From positions 7,613,501 through 7,677,500 of the forward strand of contig OY727100.1 in NCBI GenBank assembly GCA_963402885.1: DNA of 64,000 nt, written 5' to 3'. Below the pieces are notes generated by a model. It was not told the origin of the DNA and did not search any database. It saw only the letters and a program-made list of their open reading frames with translations. The translations under genes were made by a program, and so were the position numbers. Numbering within the stretch: position 1 is the stretch's first letter; every line of letters starts with the position of its first letter. The DNA comes from Antedon bifida. Taxonomy: Eukaryota; Echinodermata; Crinoidea; Comatulida; Antedonidae. Positions 1 to 10,949 of the stretch are shown piece by piece.

Positions 1-282
1 ATCCAAGATTCAAGAATATTTCGATTCATTCTGGGAACATCTAAATATATAGGCCTAGGCCTACCTAACAACACATACTGAGACTACATCACAACTAATA
101 ATATTAATATAATACTAAATAATAAATAAAATAATAAACTAAAATAAATACTACCTATCAATTAAACGAAAAGTGTTTTTATTTTTATAATTTTTTAATT
201 TATATTGAATTTTCCGTTTTATTTGTCTAGGCCTAACCTTACTACTGTAATCCTGCCATTAAAATATTAACAAGGCCTATTA
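1..282. other. AT-rich intergenic sequence, no gene seen
   Basis: AT-rich sequence with scattered AGGCCTA words (near 50-65 and 230) and no coding frame or recognisable element. The same AGGCCTA word recurs near 30445-30475 and 30580, so it looks like a genome-wide low-complexity word and not a local signal. Confidence 0.5.
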
Positions 283-1041
283 GCACTTTTTGCGTTCCAT
301 ACTTTAATGGGGCCAAGTTGACCGATTAGTATTTGGCCGAGCTGATTTGAGGCTGACTTGACTTGGGGCCGAGTTTACTTTGGGCCGACTTGACTTTAGC
401 CGAGACAGTTTAGGGCCGAGTTGACCTGCATGGTTATCAGACGATCAGGACCACGGACTATCGACAATCGGGCCCATCAGGGGTGAAAGAGTAGACGATC
501 GGGACCAGAGACGATCGGGCCGAGAGGAGAGAATTAAAGTTATATCACACTGTATAGAGCAAAAATTAAATACGGTAATACATACAACACAATAATAACA
601 ATCAAAATCAATCACATTTATTCATAAATCGAGAGTATTGGGTAAGAAATTCCTAAACCAGTAGTGTTAATTAGGGGAAAATTATGATAAAATCAGAAAA
701 ATCTAATTAACCTTTTTAATTAAAATCTTAATTTACGCAAGAAAAGCACGTTGACACTTACTAAGCACTAGGAATGAAATGTGGCACATTATTTTATATA
801 ACACAAAACACTATCGGATACAACGCTAAGCCTAAGACGATCGGGAACAACTGGTGGTAAATAAGATGATCGGGCCCAACGTGGTTCTGAAAATACTGGA
901 TGATCGGGACCAACTGGTAAGACGATCGGGCCCAACACATAAGACGATCGGGACCGCAAAATGTGGGCCCGATCGTCCGGGGACCGCAAAATGTGGGCCC
1001 GATCGTCCGTGGTCCCGATCGTCTGTTCCCCACCTGCACCC
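283..1041. repeat. Foldback-type element with two kinds of short tandem-repeat arms
   Basis: 283-433 is one arm made of degenerate GGCCGAGTTGACTT-type repeats, beginning GCACTTTTTGCGTTCC. The same arm occurs twice, inverted, in the element at 28145-29040. 438-528 and 838-1028 hold repeats of another word, ACGATCGGGACC/ACGATCGGGCCC; the second cluster turns from forward to inverted orientation near 960. The right end (1032-1041) reads ACCTGCACCC, the complement of GGGTGCAGGT, which also starts the element at 28145. 529-837 is AT-rich filler. No transposase is visible. The design resembles sea urchin TU foldback elements (family knowledge); that all of 283-1041 is one element is inference. Confidence 0.55.
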
Positions 1042-1375
1042 GTTATTAGGCCTCTGCTGGCTACTGGCGGTGGATGATATGTCAGAACGTACAGAAAGGT
1101 TTAGCCTACCTCTATGGCCACAAATCCTAGCTAATATAAGCCTATTATTCATTACTAGTAGTATGGGATTGTACATTTTATTCTTGGCATTAAATTACAA
1201 AGCTATATTTTTCGTTAATTTTTACCTCGTAAACACAGTCATCGTGGGTTTTTTCCCCCACTTCCGCCATTTCAAATGTAAAAAAAAAACGCTTGTGTCA
1301 AGCTAGCCAAAACAACAATAAGCAGCCGACCAACCAATAAGAATACACTTTTATTTTTTCCAGCCAACAATAACT
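1042..1375. other. Unassigned sequence
   Basis: No coding frame with recognisable similarity and no repeat. It lies between a foldback-type element and the first readable part of a LINE and may include a LINE 5' UTR. Confidence 0.4.
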
Positions 1376-3146
1376 ATGAAACGCCGTTTGTGTATTTTTT
1401 ACATTTTCAGTGGGTTAGGGTTAGGAGGACATAGAAGAGGAGGTAAAAAAGGTAAACAGTTTAAAAAACCTTTTAAAGAGTTAACTCTTAAAATTGCCTT
1501 TAATAATGTTAATCATCTCAGACCTAAAATGTATGAAGTTTCATCCTTTTTATATAACAATAATATAGATATCTTTGGTGTCGCTGACAGTCTCTGTTAA
1601 TGGGTATAAATGGTTCGGTAAAAATAGGAAGCTTAAGAATGGAGGAGGTATTGGCCTATTTGTGTCTAATTATATTGTTGTACTCGATGAAAACTTATTT
1701 GAAAGCAATTTAGATGAATATGAAAGGATGTGGCTAAAAATGAATATTAATAACAAACCTTTTTATATTGCCGTTGTATATTTTCCCGTCGAGGGAGTTA
1801 ACAAAGAGTTATATAATCAACTCTTATTAGAAATTTTAAAGATAGAAAATATTAACGAAGAGGATGACCCCTCTATCCTGATAATAGGCGATTTTAATGG
1901 TCGGATATAGGCATTGCAATTGTAAATAGTGATAGAACTTTAAACTCAAACGGAATTAAGTTACTAGAGTTCAGTGATAATTCTAGTTTATCAATACTGA
2001 ATCGTACTATCTTCTGTGAAGGGAAAATAACATGAGTAAAAGGTAATCAGACCAGTACAATTGACTATATGCTCTCTTCTAAATGTATTCTTAATACGAT
2101 TAGTAAGCTAATTGAGACGAACTTAGGCATTATAGTATTGGTAGTGATCATAACATGTTGATCCTAAATTTAATTAATAGGCTTAATGAAAATAATCAGT
2201 ATAGTTTAGGTGAAAGAAAAAATAAGTCAGTTATTTGGGATACACATAAAGGTCAAGATTATTCTGCTTACCACCAAGAACTGAACTTAGGCTTTGATAA
2301 CTGGGATGTTATTGTTAACAACTTCAATAATGTTAATGACATTTGGGAAGCATGGAAGTCAATTGTTATTTCAACTGCGGTAAATGGAATTGGAAAGAGG
2401 GTAATTAATAATAAACATAAACCATGGTTTGATAAAGAAGCTGATATTGCAATAAAACGTAGGAAAAATGCTGCACGAACGCATAGAAAGTACATTAAAA
2501 GAGAAGATAAAGATAATGCTACTTCAGAATTTTTATGGAATAATTACCTGGAAAAACGTGCCGATACTAACATTTTAATTAAAGAAAAGATTAACAAGAA
2601 AAGAGTCGATAATTCAATTAAAATTGCTAATAAAGGTGGACCAAGATGTAAAGATTTCTGGAAAGCCCTAAGAGGCCCTAAACATAAACAGTAAGTGGTC
2701 AGTTGTATTATCACCTTTTTCGGACGAAATTATTACGGAAAAGGTTAGAATGAACCAAACAGTAAAACAATACTGGGAAACTCTAGGAAAAATGCACATG
2801 AATGTCTGATTGCATCTCACTTAACACGTCGATGTTTATCCAGAAGGTACGTTCCGATCTAAGTTCAGACAATCCTAATAATACTAATATTAATGATAAT
2901 AATGCAAATAGTAATGAACACTCGGAATCATTCCTACATAATATCAAATTAAATATTAATACTGTTTCTATTGCTCTTGCACATGCCAAAAATAATAAGG
3001 CGCCAGGGCCAGACGGAATTACAAACGAACTCCTTAAAAATGGGGGTGTTTATATTGAATACTCTCTTTTGTTTATGTTCCAAAGAATTATCGAACTAGG
3101 AGAAATTCCAAATGAATGGAACAAATCTACTATTATCCCTATTTTT
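1376..3146 (+). pseudogene. Degenerate LINE, part 1: AP-endonuclease domain and start of reverse transcriptase
   Basis: Non-LTR retrotransposon remnant. In order: the start of an endonuclease domain (LKIAFNNVNHLRPKMYEV), its middle (GGGIGLFVSN, then IIGDFNGRI with the D-F-N catalytic loop, near 1880-1905), a linker region (2155-2694, ending WKALRGPKHK) and the RT finger region (NNKAPGPDGITNELLKNGG near 2990-3045, then NEWNKSTIIPIF). Reading moves between frames near 1590, 1910 and 2150, with an in-frame stop near 2034, and again around 2700-2800, so the copy is dead. It stops at 3146 where another element has inserted; RT resumes at 5611 and 6630. Clade not assigned. Confidence 0.85.
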
Positions 3147-3475
3147 ACTCGGGGTACCCGAGTCTAGGACTTACTCATTTTCTCCTCCATCTGGACACTA
3201 TTGAGTAAAAAGTGCGATTTTTAAAGTACTACTCCTCCCTTATTAGTTGTAGTATTGAGCTGGGATTTGTCATGAATATACTATAGGGACATGTCCTCAA
3301 ATCTATAGAGCCGGATTTTTAAATTTCAAACCGGGTGCAGCCATATGACGTCTCGAAGATGGTACCATATAGCCGTATTTGGTAGGTTATTGATGTGTAT
3401 GTGACGCCACATCCCGTCTTATGACGTCATTACAGCTTCATTTGCTGTACCCCGAGTATCGCACATTCGTGCTTT
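3147..3475. repeat. Direct repeat, copy 1, with ACTCGGGGTAC ends
   Basis: Begins ACTCGGGGTAC and near its end carries the inverted form GTACCCCGAGT (3448-3458), followed by a tail ATCGCACATTCGTGCTT. A second copy at 3968-5610 (split by a hAT element) shares the same start, interior and tail. The two copies flank a segment with two tRNA-Val-like sequences, and the whole lies inside the RT domain of a LINE. Family not recognised. Confidence 0.7.
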
Positions 3476-3547
3476 TTTGTTAATTAATTTGTTTAATTAA
3501 GAAGCCACAATGTGCGACACACACCACAGCGTTATGTAGTTATATGC

Positions 3548-3619
3548 GGCTTCTTGGCGTAGTGGTTATCACGTCTACTTAACACGCAGAAGGTCCCCGG
3601 TTCAAGCCCGGGCAAAACT
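3548..3619 (+). tRNA. tRNA-Val(AAC)-like sequence, probably a pseudogene
   Basis: D arm GCGTAGTGGTTATCACGT is an A-box match. The anticodon loop TTAACAC gives AAC. The T arm CCCGG-TTCAAGC-CCGGG pairs fully and supplies a B box. A run of nine Ts follows within a few bases, as a pol III terminator would. The acceptor strands (GGCTTCT and CAAAACT) pair poorly and the anticodon stem has a mismatch, so it is probably not a working tRNA. Confidence 0.6.
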
Positions 3620-3822
3620 TTTTTTTTCACTTTATGGTGAAAAATACTGTATACGCAATATGATATACAATATATCTTATTTTTATTATTTCTTGAAATA
3701 CTTATTTTGTGTAATCGGTAATTATCACTCACCTGTTTATTTTGCTTTGTGCTTATTACCATATTTATTTGTAATTTAAATGGATTAAAAAACTTTGTGT
3801 AACCCACATTTTTGGTGTAAGA

Positions 3823-3897
3823 GGTTTCGTAGTGTAGTGGTTATCAAGTCTGCATAACACGCAGAAGGTCCCCGGTTCGAGCCCACCTGGCGAAACC
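3823..3897 (+). tRNA. tRNA-Val(AAC)-like gene with enlarged T loop
   Basis: The acceptor strands GGTTTCG and CGAAACC pair over seven bases. The anticodon stem TCTGC/GCAGA is perfect with loop ATAACAC (anticodon AAC). The T stem CCCGG/CCTGG has one mismatch and the loop is about three bases too long (extra CCA). A short T-run follows at 3900-3905. It is better preserved than the upstream copy. Whether it is charged and used cannot be told from sequence; a tRNA-derived repeat is the alternative. Confidence 0.55.
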
Positions 3898-3967
3898 TAT
3901 TTTTCTTAAACTTAATGGTGAAATATACTGTATACGTAATATGATATAGAGTATATCTCGTTTTATT

Positions 3968-5610
3968 ACTCTGGGTACCTGAGTCTAGGACTCTCTCATC
4001 TTTTCCTCTTCTTCTTCCATCCGGACACTATTGAGCAAAAAGTGCGATTTATAAAGTACTACTCCTCCCTTATTCGTTGTAGTATTGAGCTTGGATTTGG
4101 TATGAATATACTACAGGGACATGTCCTCAAAGCCAGTGGCGTATCCAGGATTTTGAAGTTGGGGGGGCCCGGAATTGCCAATTTGCCGACAAAATTAGTG
4201 TCATTACCTGTACATAGGGCCTACACCCCGATATACACCTGATCAATATATGTTCAGGATTGCATAGTCATATGTTGTCTTATAGGGATAACGATGCAAA
4301 ATTAAAACCAAATTAAACATTATCTGTTAGTATGTTGTATTAATATTACAATAAAAAAAGAATTACGAAAATCTGACTTGTAGTTTTCGAAATATAGGGT
4401 CTAAAACATCGCCGAAAAAGATCGTTTTTAGCCACGAAAGAAGTAAAACCACTTGAGGCCGGCCTCAGTCGACAATTCTATTAACTACGCCATTTTTGGT
4501 TTAAATAATTACATATGATTACGTTTTTTAGTAATTTATTTTATATATCACCCATTGGAAATATCAATAAAACATGTTATTAAATGCTTATAAAATATAA
4601 AAAGTTGTTTACTTAACGGAATTCGGACAAATTCATTGCTCTAACTTTGTGTATAACGAGAGATCATGTGAGTTCATGGTACTGTACACGCGCGAGAGAA
4701 AACATTTCGCTGCGGGTGATTCGCATCCACCAATCAAATCAAATCAGCCAGAATCCAAAATCATTCAACCGTGACCAATGCCGATAATCACGGGAAAGCT
4801 CAGCTTTGATTGGCTAACGATGACATCATATCACACAATGGTGGTTTTCTAATTGAGCCTCACGGAATATTATGTTCCAAAAATTAAATACATGGATATT
4901 TTTTATGGTATGTGTGCTTTTTCTTTAAAAAATTTGAATAATAATAATAATCGAGAAAAAACCAGGTTTTTGGCACTTATAATAAATATATCTTAGAGAA
5001 AAAAGCACATGGCAAGTGGAACTATATAATCTTAGCGTAGGAAAACATACAAATCCCAGGTCAACTGCAAAAACAAGGTTGAATAGGATAAGTTCAGACT
5101 TTTTGAGAGTAAACAATCTAGCGCGTACGGCCGTACGACGTGCAAGATGAGAAGATATTTTAACCTAATTTTTTACGTGTTTGGTTAGATGTAATGAAAA
5201 TAAAAAATAGTTGATCTGAAGGTAATAATATGATATGTAAATAAACAAACACTCAAAAGAATTATGTTTACAGTACAATTATTGTCAGAATAATAGTTTA
5301 TTCTTATTTGCTTAACTTTATTTTTTCCCCGGCACCTTTGTTTGCCGACGGACGCGATGATGTGCCGACGGACGCCAAATCAGGGGGGGGCCCGGGCCCC
5401 CCCGGCCCCCCCACTGGATACGCCACTGCTCAAAGCTAGAGCCGGATTTTTTAATTTCAAACCGGATGCAGCCATGTGCACGTCTCGAAGATGGTACCGT
5501 ATAGCCGTATTTGGTAGCGAAGTTATTGATGTGTATGTGACGTTACATCCGGTCTTATGACGTCATTACAGCTTCTTTTGCTGTACCCCGAGTATCGCAC
5601 ATTCGTGCTT
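3968..5610. repeat. Direct repeat, copy 2, split by a hAT element
   Basis: 3968-4133 and 5429-5610 together match copy 1 at 3147-3475, from ACTCTGGGTACCTGAGTC to GTACCCCGAGTATCGCAC and the tail ending GTGCTT at 5610. LINE reverse transcriptase resumes at 5611. The interruption at 4134-5428 is a DNA transposon with its own target duplication. Confidence 0.7.
4134..5428. mobile_element. Non-autonomous hAT-type DNA transposon (1295 bp)
   Basis: Terminal inverted repeats CAGTGGCGTATCCAG (4134-4148) and CTGGATACGCCACTG (5414-5428). The 8-bp direct repeats CTCAAAGC at 4126-4133 and 5429-5436 form the target duplication. The undisturbed neighbouring repeat copy supports the empty site. An 8-bp TSD and CAGTG-type ends fit the hAT superfamily. 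Next to the ends lie G-rich (left) and C-rich (right) runs. There is no transposase frame, so it needed a helper in trans. Confidence 0.85.
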
Positions 5611-5894
5611 GTTAAAAAGGGAAATGGGTTAGTCTTAAATAATTATAGAGGCATTTCTTTGACTTCCTGTAGGCCTATATCTAAGATTTTCAATAGGATT
5701 ATTGCTTTCTCAATAACTGATTTTCTTGAAGAAGGGGATGTCCCTTCGGAAGTACAGGTTCGCGCACAGCATAGGTGTGAGGATCACATTTTTTACATTA
5801 AAAAGTATTGCTGCCTGCAGATTTGCAGAAGGGAAAAACACCTATATGGCCTTCCTGGACTTTCGAAAGGCATTCGACAGTGTATGGCGAGAAG
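5611..5894 (+). pseudogene. Degenerate LINE, part 2: RT fingers/palm
   Basis: Continues the RT broken off at 3146: NNYRGISLTS and KIFNRIIAF, then in another frame FLDFRKAFDSVWRE (motif A, first catalytic Asp) at about 5845-5890. There is a frame change near 5750. The piece ends at 5894 where a foldback element has inserted with an 8-bp duplication. Confidence 0.85.
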
Positions 5895-6629
5895 CGTATC
5901 CGGATATTCACCCCCTGGACATTTACCCCCGGAAAACTACCCCCCGGACAACCACCACCTGGACAACTACCCCCTTAGGACAACTGCCCCTTTAGGACAA
6001 CTACCCCCCGGACAAATACCCCCCGGGAAACTACCCCCTTAGGACAACAACCCTCTTAGGACAACTACCCCCTGGACAACTACCCTTCGGACAATTACCC
6101 CCTAGGAACAATTACCCCCTGACAATTACCCCCCCCCCCCGGGTAATTACCCCGCGGACAACTACCTCTGACACAATACTCCCCGTAGGACAACTACCTC
6201 CTGGACCTGGATAATACTCCGAGGGCAAATAATCTTTTAGGACAACTACCTCCGTAGGACAACTAACCCCTGGACAACTACCACCCAGACAACTATCCCT
6301 TTAGAACAACTACCCCCGGACGGACAACTACCACCCAGACCATTCAACAACCTGACTCTGCAACAGTGTATAATAGGTAGTTGACCGGGGGGTAGTTACC
6401 CGGGGGGAAGTTACCCGGGGGGTAGTTATCCTAAGGGGGTAGTTGTCCTAAGGGGGTAGTTGTCCGGGGGTTAGTTGTCCGGGGAGTTGTTATCCTAAGG
6501 GGGTAGTTGTCCTAAGGGGGTAGTTGTCCGGGGAGTAGTTGTCCGGGGGGTAGTTGTCCTAAGGGGATAGATGTCCGGGTGGTAAACATCCGGGGGGTAA
6601 CTGTCTAGGGGGTAGGCGTCCTAGAACCG
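5895..6629. mobile_element. Foldback element with CCCCGGACAACTACC-type repeat arms (735 bp)
   Basis: 5900-6345 is a tandem series of degenerate CCCCGGACAACTAC and CCCTTAGGACAACTA units. 6375-6625 is the same series on the opposite strand (GGTAGTTGTCC, TAAGGGGGTAGTTGTCC), so the element folds into a long hairpin. The ends, CGTATCCGGATATTCACC and the complement of the right end CGGTTCTAGGACGCCTACC, agree in part. The 8-bp direct repeats GCGAGAAG at 5887-5894 and 6630-6637 mark the target duplication in the LINE. No coding sequence. Confidence 0.8.
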
Positions 6630-6860
6630 GCGAGAAGGGCTACTAAAAGCTATACGGAACTGTGGTATTAGGGTAATATATGGAAACTTATTGACAAATT
6701 ATATAAAAATGTTGAAGGATATGTAAAATTTGGAAACATTTCTACTGATTAATTTATAATCGATCAGGGAGTTAAACAGGGATGTACTCTATCTCCTGTA
6801 CTCTTTTCCATTTTTATTAATGAATTTAAGAAGTTGTTAGAGTCAAATAATGTTGGTGTT
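6630..6860 (+). pseudogene. Degenerate LINE, part 3: RT palm
   Basis: Continues from 5894 across the foldback insertion. It encodes NIWKLIDKLYKNVEGYVKFG and then QGVKQGCTLSPVLFSIFINEF (motif B region) at about 6765-6830. There is an early frame change and an in-frame stop near 6750. It ends at about 6860, where an AACGTT-rich repeat begins; I see no further RT after that repeat. Confidence 0.8.
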
Positions 6861-7590
6861 AACCCAGGAAAACAATTTTACGTTTTGGTAACGTTATAAT
6901 TACGTTATTTTTTGGTTATAAAAACGTTTCTAATAACGTTGCACGAACGCAAAAATGTCGACCTTTTTATACGACTTTTTAACGTTCAAAATAACGTGTT
7001 TATAACGTTTTTTGAACGTCCTCAATAATGTTCAGAAATAACGTGTTAAATACGTATTTATAACTTCTACAATAACGTTGCACGAACGAGAAAATGTCGA
7101 CCTTTTTATACGACTTTATAACGTCCAAAATACAGTAACATTCAAAATAACGTGTTTATAACGTCTTTTGAACGTCCTCAATAATGTTCATAAATAACGT
7201 ATTCAAAACGTATTTACAACTTCTGCAATAACGTTGATAAAATAACATTCATATATAACGTATGCAACGCGTTTTTATAACGTCCTAAAAAATGTTCACA
7301 AATAACGTGTTAGGAACGTGCCTTCTACGTTAACAGCAACGTTTGTAAATGACGTATTTGCTACGTGTTTTTAACGTTCTCAATTATGTTTTTAAATAAC
7401 GTATGTAAGGCGTAATTATGACTTTCGCACATACGAATTAGTAACGTTCATTATAACGTACCAGATACATTTTCAAATCCTAGTTTGATAATGTTACATC
7501 ATAAACTTTTTACCACTGACGAATTTATAACGTCCATATTTGACTTAGTTATATACAACGATTTGGGTAACGTTACCACAAATTATATGT
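6861..7590. repeat. AACGTT-rich interspersed repeat with internal tandem units
   Basis: Dense in AACGTT/TAACGT words. Two long units start with AATAACGTTGCACGAACG (6932 and 7071) and run through ATGTCGACCTTTTTATACGA and GAACGTCCTCAATAATGTTCA; a third, more degenerate unit starts near 7226. GGTAACGTTA lies near the left end (about 6887) and GGGTAACGTTACC near the right (about 7565), possibly terminal. No coding capacity. It interrupts the LINE RT. Confidence 0.6.
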
Positions 7591-8643
7591 GTTCTGCAGA
7601 TATACGCGTTACATAGCTCATTATTCGTTAAAACATGTAGTTAGTACAGTATAAGACATATAAAAACAAGCAATTTAAAATGAAATATTGTTTTTGATTT
7701 ATTCTATTATCTGATTAAAAAAAGACATACACTATTGCAATTAGCTTAAGAGGAAGGAACTTGATTATTATTAGAGAGCTTTCGCTATTTTGATCAGGAA
7801 CGAGAACCAGCAATAATTACCCGTTCGATAATACGGAGATCGATAATGAGAAACATTGTTCTTTTAAACGAGAATGAGCAAATTTGTTTTTTCCCCCGGT
7901 AAAACACACTCGACTTTTTTAACGTCACAGGTACTTCCGGTAAGCTAATAAATTCTGGTAATTATAATCAATAAAAATACATTTTAAAAAATACAAATTA
8001 ATTATTATTATCAATTAATAATTTAAAAAAAAAAAGACAAAAAATATAAAGCTGCTGCTATAAAAATATTGAGCAAAACGTTAAATTGTATTACTTTGAT
8101 CAGTCATGAGTCTGAGTCATTTATCCACTATAAACTGTACAACAGTGTTGCTATACACTTCAGAAAATAAAATATTATCGAAATTTGCAAAAATAAGCAA
8201 TTAAACACTGTTATTTCAAAGTTTGGAACGTCCGTAATTAGTAATTACTACGGAAATTTGACCCAATATTCCACACAAGATGAAGATATATACATAGGGC
8301 AATCTCCGGCAAATGCAATAATTATGGACAAATAAACGACCCATTATGACGGGGGTTTCCACGAACACAATGTGCCTTTCGTACCTTCTCATGACGCACA
8401 CAAGCAATTCAAACAGTCAGAAATTTTTTCTGAGCATGTTCAGCAATATATCTACACAAAAAATACGCTGACAGGCGGTATTGTAATGCTGGTTAACTTT
8501 GGGCTGCAATCTGTCAATTTACATATAGGCTCTTCCAAAACTGGACTTCTATGACGTTAATGGTTATTATATATGATAAAATGGGATCTAACTTTTAATT
8601 TAGTGACAGAAAAAAACATTCAGCATGAATGCGTCCGCCCCTG
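7591..8643. other. AT-rich intergenic sequence, no gene seen
   Basis: No frame with recognisable similarity on either strand and no clear repeats. Short open frames near 8216-8554 overlap on both strands and look random. Confidence 0.45.
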
Positions 8644-9076
8644 GTACGTATTAAATAACACGTACGTACGTATTATTAACTACGTACGTGATATTTAATT
8701 TACCTACGTACGTAATAGTAAAGATAGAGATAGGCCGCTAGCCGCATGCTTAGCCGATAATTCTAAAATGGATAGAGATCATCTTGTACGTCTCTAGGCC
8801 TACTTTTATTTAGGGTTTAGACAAAATGAAATAGGTAAAATTAAATATCACGTACGTACGTAATAATAATAATACGTACGTACGTGGTAATATTACGTAC
8901 GTAATAATAATAATGCGTACGTACGTATTATTAAATAAATATTACGTACGTACGTAATAATATATACGTACGTACGTGTTATCTAATACGTACGTACGTG
9001 TTAATATTACGTACGTACGTGTTGATTATTACGTACGTAATATTAACACAAATAAAATTAATATCACGTACGTAGG
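8644..9076. repeat. Interrupted ACGTACGTACGT palindromic array
   Basis: More than a dozen blocks of ACGTACGT or ACGTACGTACGT, separated by short AT-rich spacers such as ATTATTA. Each block is self-complementary, so the strand can form many small hairpins. A simple-sequence origin is likely. Confidence 0.85.
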
Positions 9077-9235
9077 CTACATGTTAAACAAACCATGCAT
9101 TGTTTATGGTCAGTACAGGCTTTTTTTTATTTTTTTAAATAGTGTACTCATCAATGTTTTAGATTTAGCTTAAAAAATGACCTTTTTTGAAAACACCTCG
9201 CAAAAAAGGTTTTTTTTTATGAAATAAATAAACTC

Positions 9236-9560
9236 TTTATTTATACGCTGCACTCAGCAGTACACAAAATAATAAAAAACTAGTAAAACATTTAATTGCC
9301 TGCCATCAATGTGATAGATTATGATTAATTATAAATACTTTTATTTATTTTTTACTTATTCGTTGCATTCAGCAGTACACAATATAATAATAATAAATAA
9401 GTTGTAAAAATATTTAATTACCTGCCATCAATGTGATGGATTTTATGATTAGTTATAAATATACTTTTACTTATCTGTTGCACCTTGCATTCAGTAGTAA
9501 ACAACATAATAATAAATTAGTAAAAATATTTTATTACCTGTCATCATTGTGATGAGTAGT
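9236..9560. repeat. Three tandem units of about 110-120 bp
   Basis: Three diverged copies carry the landmarks TGCATTCAGCAGTACACAA, then TTTAATTACCTGCCATCAATGT, near 9250-9310, 9363-9435 and 9485-9550, the last most changed. No coding potential seen. Confidence 0.75.
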
Positions 9561-9679
9561 AGGAAACAATCAATAATATTATATTTATTATATTAAAATT
9601 ATTTTGACGCACTGAGTGTTTGGGCTGCCAATTTCACATTCATCTTGTGCATCTGCCATTGTGTATGTGATTGGATGTT

Positions 9680-9798
9680 ATTTTGCTAAATAAAGGCCTT
9701 CTTTATCTTGTAATGTATTAAGCTGTTGGAAATAATTTCATTTAACTGCCTGGTTTCCATTTTCTCCATAAGGAATTGTGAATTGCTTCCAATCTGCC
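9680..9798 (-). pseudogene. Possible P-element-like transposase exon fragment
   Basis: On the minus strand one frame reads WKQFTIPYGENGNQAVK, a stop, then NYFQQLNTLQDKEGLYLAK and another stop. The second block resembles the P-element/THAP9 region where a tryptophan-led 'YI-LH-LQ-EGL-LANK' stretch follows the central domain. A splice-acceptor-like TTTCAG precedes it. A second P-like remnant on the same strand lies beyond the LTR retrotransposon at 18489-19496, so both may belong to one copy. Similarity judged by eye. Confidence 0.4.
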
Positions 9799-10949
9799 CT
9801 GAAATTTAATAAGATACAGATTTAAACAAAAAATATTTCTTACACAAAACGCTGATCGCTTGTTGACGTAACAGTTTTAAAGATATATTGTCAGCCTGAA
9901 AAATATTTTTTATTTCAAATTTGTTTTTGAATGCGTCATTTTAATGTCACATAATAGTTATTCACGTTAACCAAACAATTATTTACCAGAAAAAATGTAA
10001 TTTAAAGCAAAAAATATTTCAATTGTCTGTCAGACAATGGTTTGGGTTATAATTAAACGTTTCTTTTCTCTTTTTATACGTGAATAAATATTATTTTTTT
10101 GTTACAGAAGTGAATAACTTTTGTATTTGAAGTCAAATATAACAAGAATTCATACTTTGATATGTCATAATTGTGCAATTGAAATTGAAAAATAAAAAAT
10201 ACTGAATCTGTAAAATATGATGTGCTTATTAAATAATTTAAATAAAAATGATGTCTAAATAATATTACTTTATTATACTAAACAGACTCAATTTCTATCA
10301 CTTTAGTTTATTTTATTGCTAAGGTCAAGTCTGGGGGTCACTTCATCAAATTGTATCCTATTATAAACAAAAACTTTACTATTATATGGACTGTTTTGAT
10401 AATGGGACTCATTGTAAATACCATAAATAATGTTTTGATTATTTGACAGTGAATTATTATAATACTTGCCTAGGTTGACAGCAAGAACAAAGTCATTATT
10501 TATTGAACAAGATTTTACAGATTACTGTCTACATGCATCTATATAATACTGTATTATCAGCCAATTTTTTCATAGACTCTCGAGTCCCAGACATGCTTTG
10601 GGGTTTGTAATTTTAGCATGACCCGTCCTAGTTTACAAATTATCAAAAACGTCGGCCTCTAGAACTGTAACTGCTGCTTGCTTATAGCTTCTGAATGAGT
10701 TGTCCTCTTGGGATGTAGCTGGCTAAAGCAGCAGCATGAAAATCATTAGAGAATGTGTTTTAATTGTATGTTTTACTGCAAACTGTGTTTGTTGATGGAA
10801 AAAGTATGATTATTATTAAAATACATAAAATGGAATGCACAGAGAGTGAATGTAAATTCTCATAAGTGAATGAAATGACATTTGCCACCCCATTATGTTT
10901 GTTTTAATACTTGATATTTCTTTTTTTTCTATTATAAGTTTAATGTGCT
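9799..10949. other. Unassigned sequence left of the LTR retrotransposon
   Basis: AT-rich with no frame I can assign. It may hold intron or filler of the P-element remnant on either side. It ends with GTGCT (10945-10949), the left target duplication of the next element. Confidence 0.4.

Larger units (their letters stand above)
3476..3967. repeat. Tandem pair of ~275-bp units, each with a tRNA-Val-like head
   Basis: Two units begin with a tRNA-like sequence (3548 and 3823), then a T-run, then a related tail with ATGGTGAAAAATACTGTATAC in the first and ATGGTGAAATATACTGTATAC in the second, then AATATGATATA. The regular spacing shows a head-to-tail duplication. It could be a tRNA-derived SINE dimer or an amplified tRNA gene cassette. 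Confidence 0.6.
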
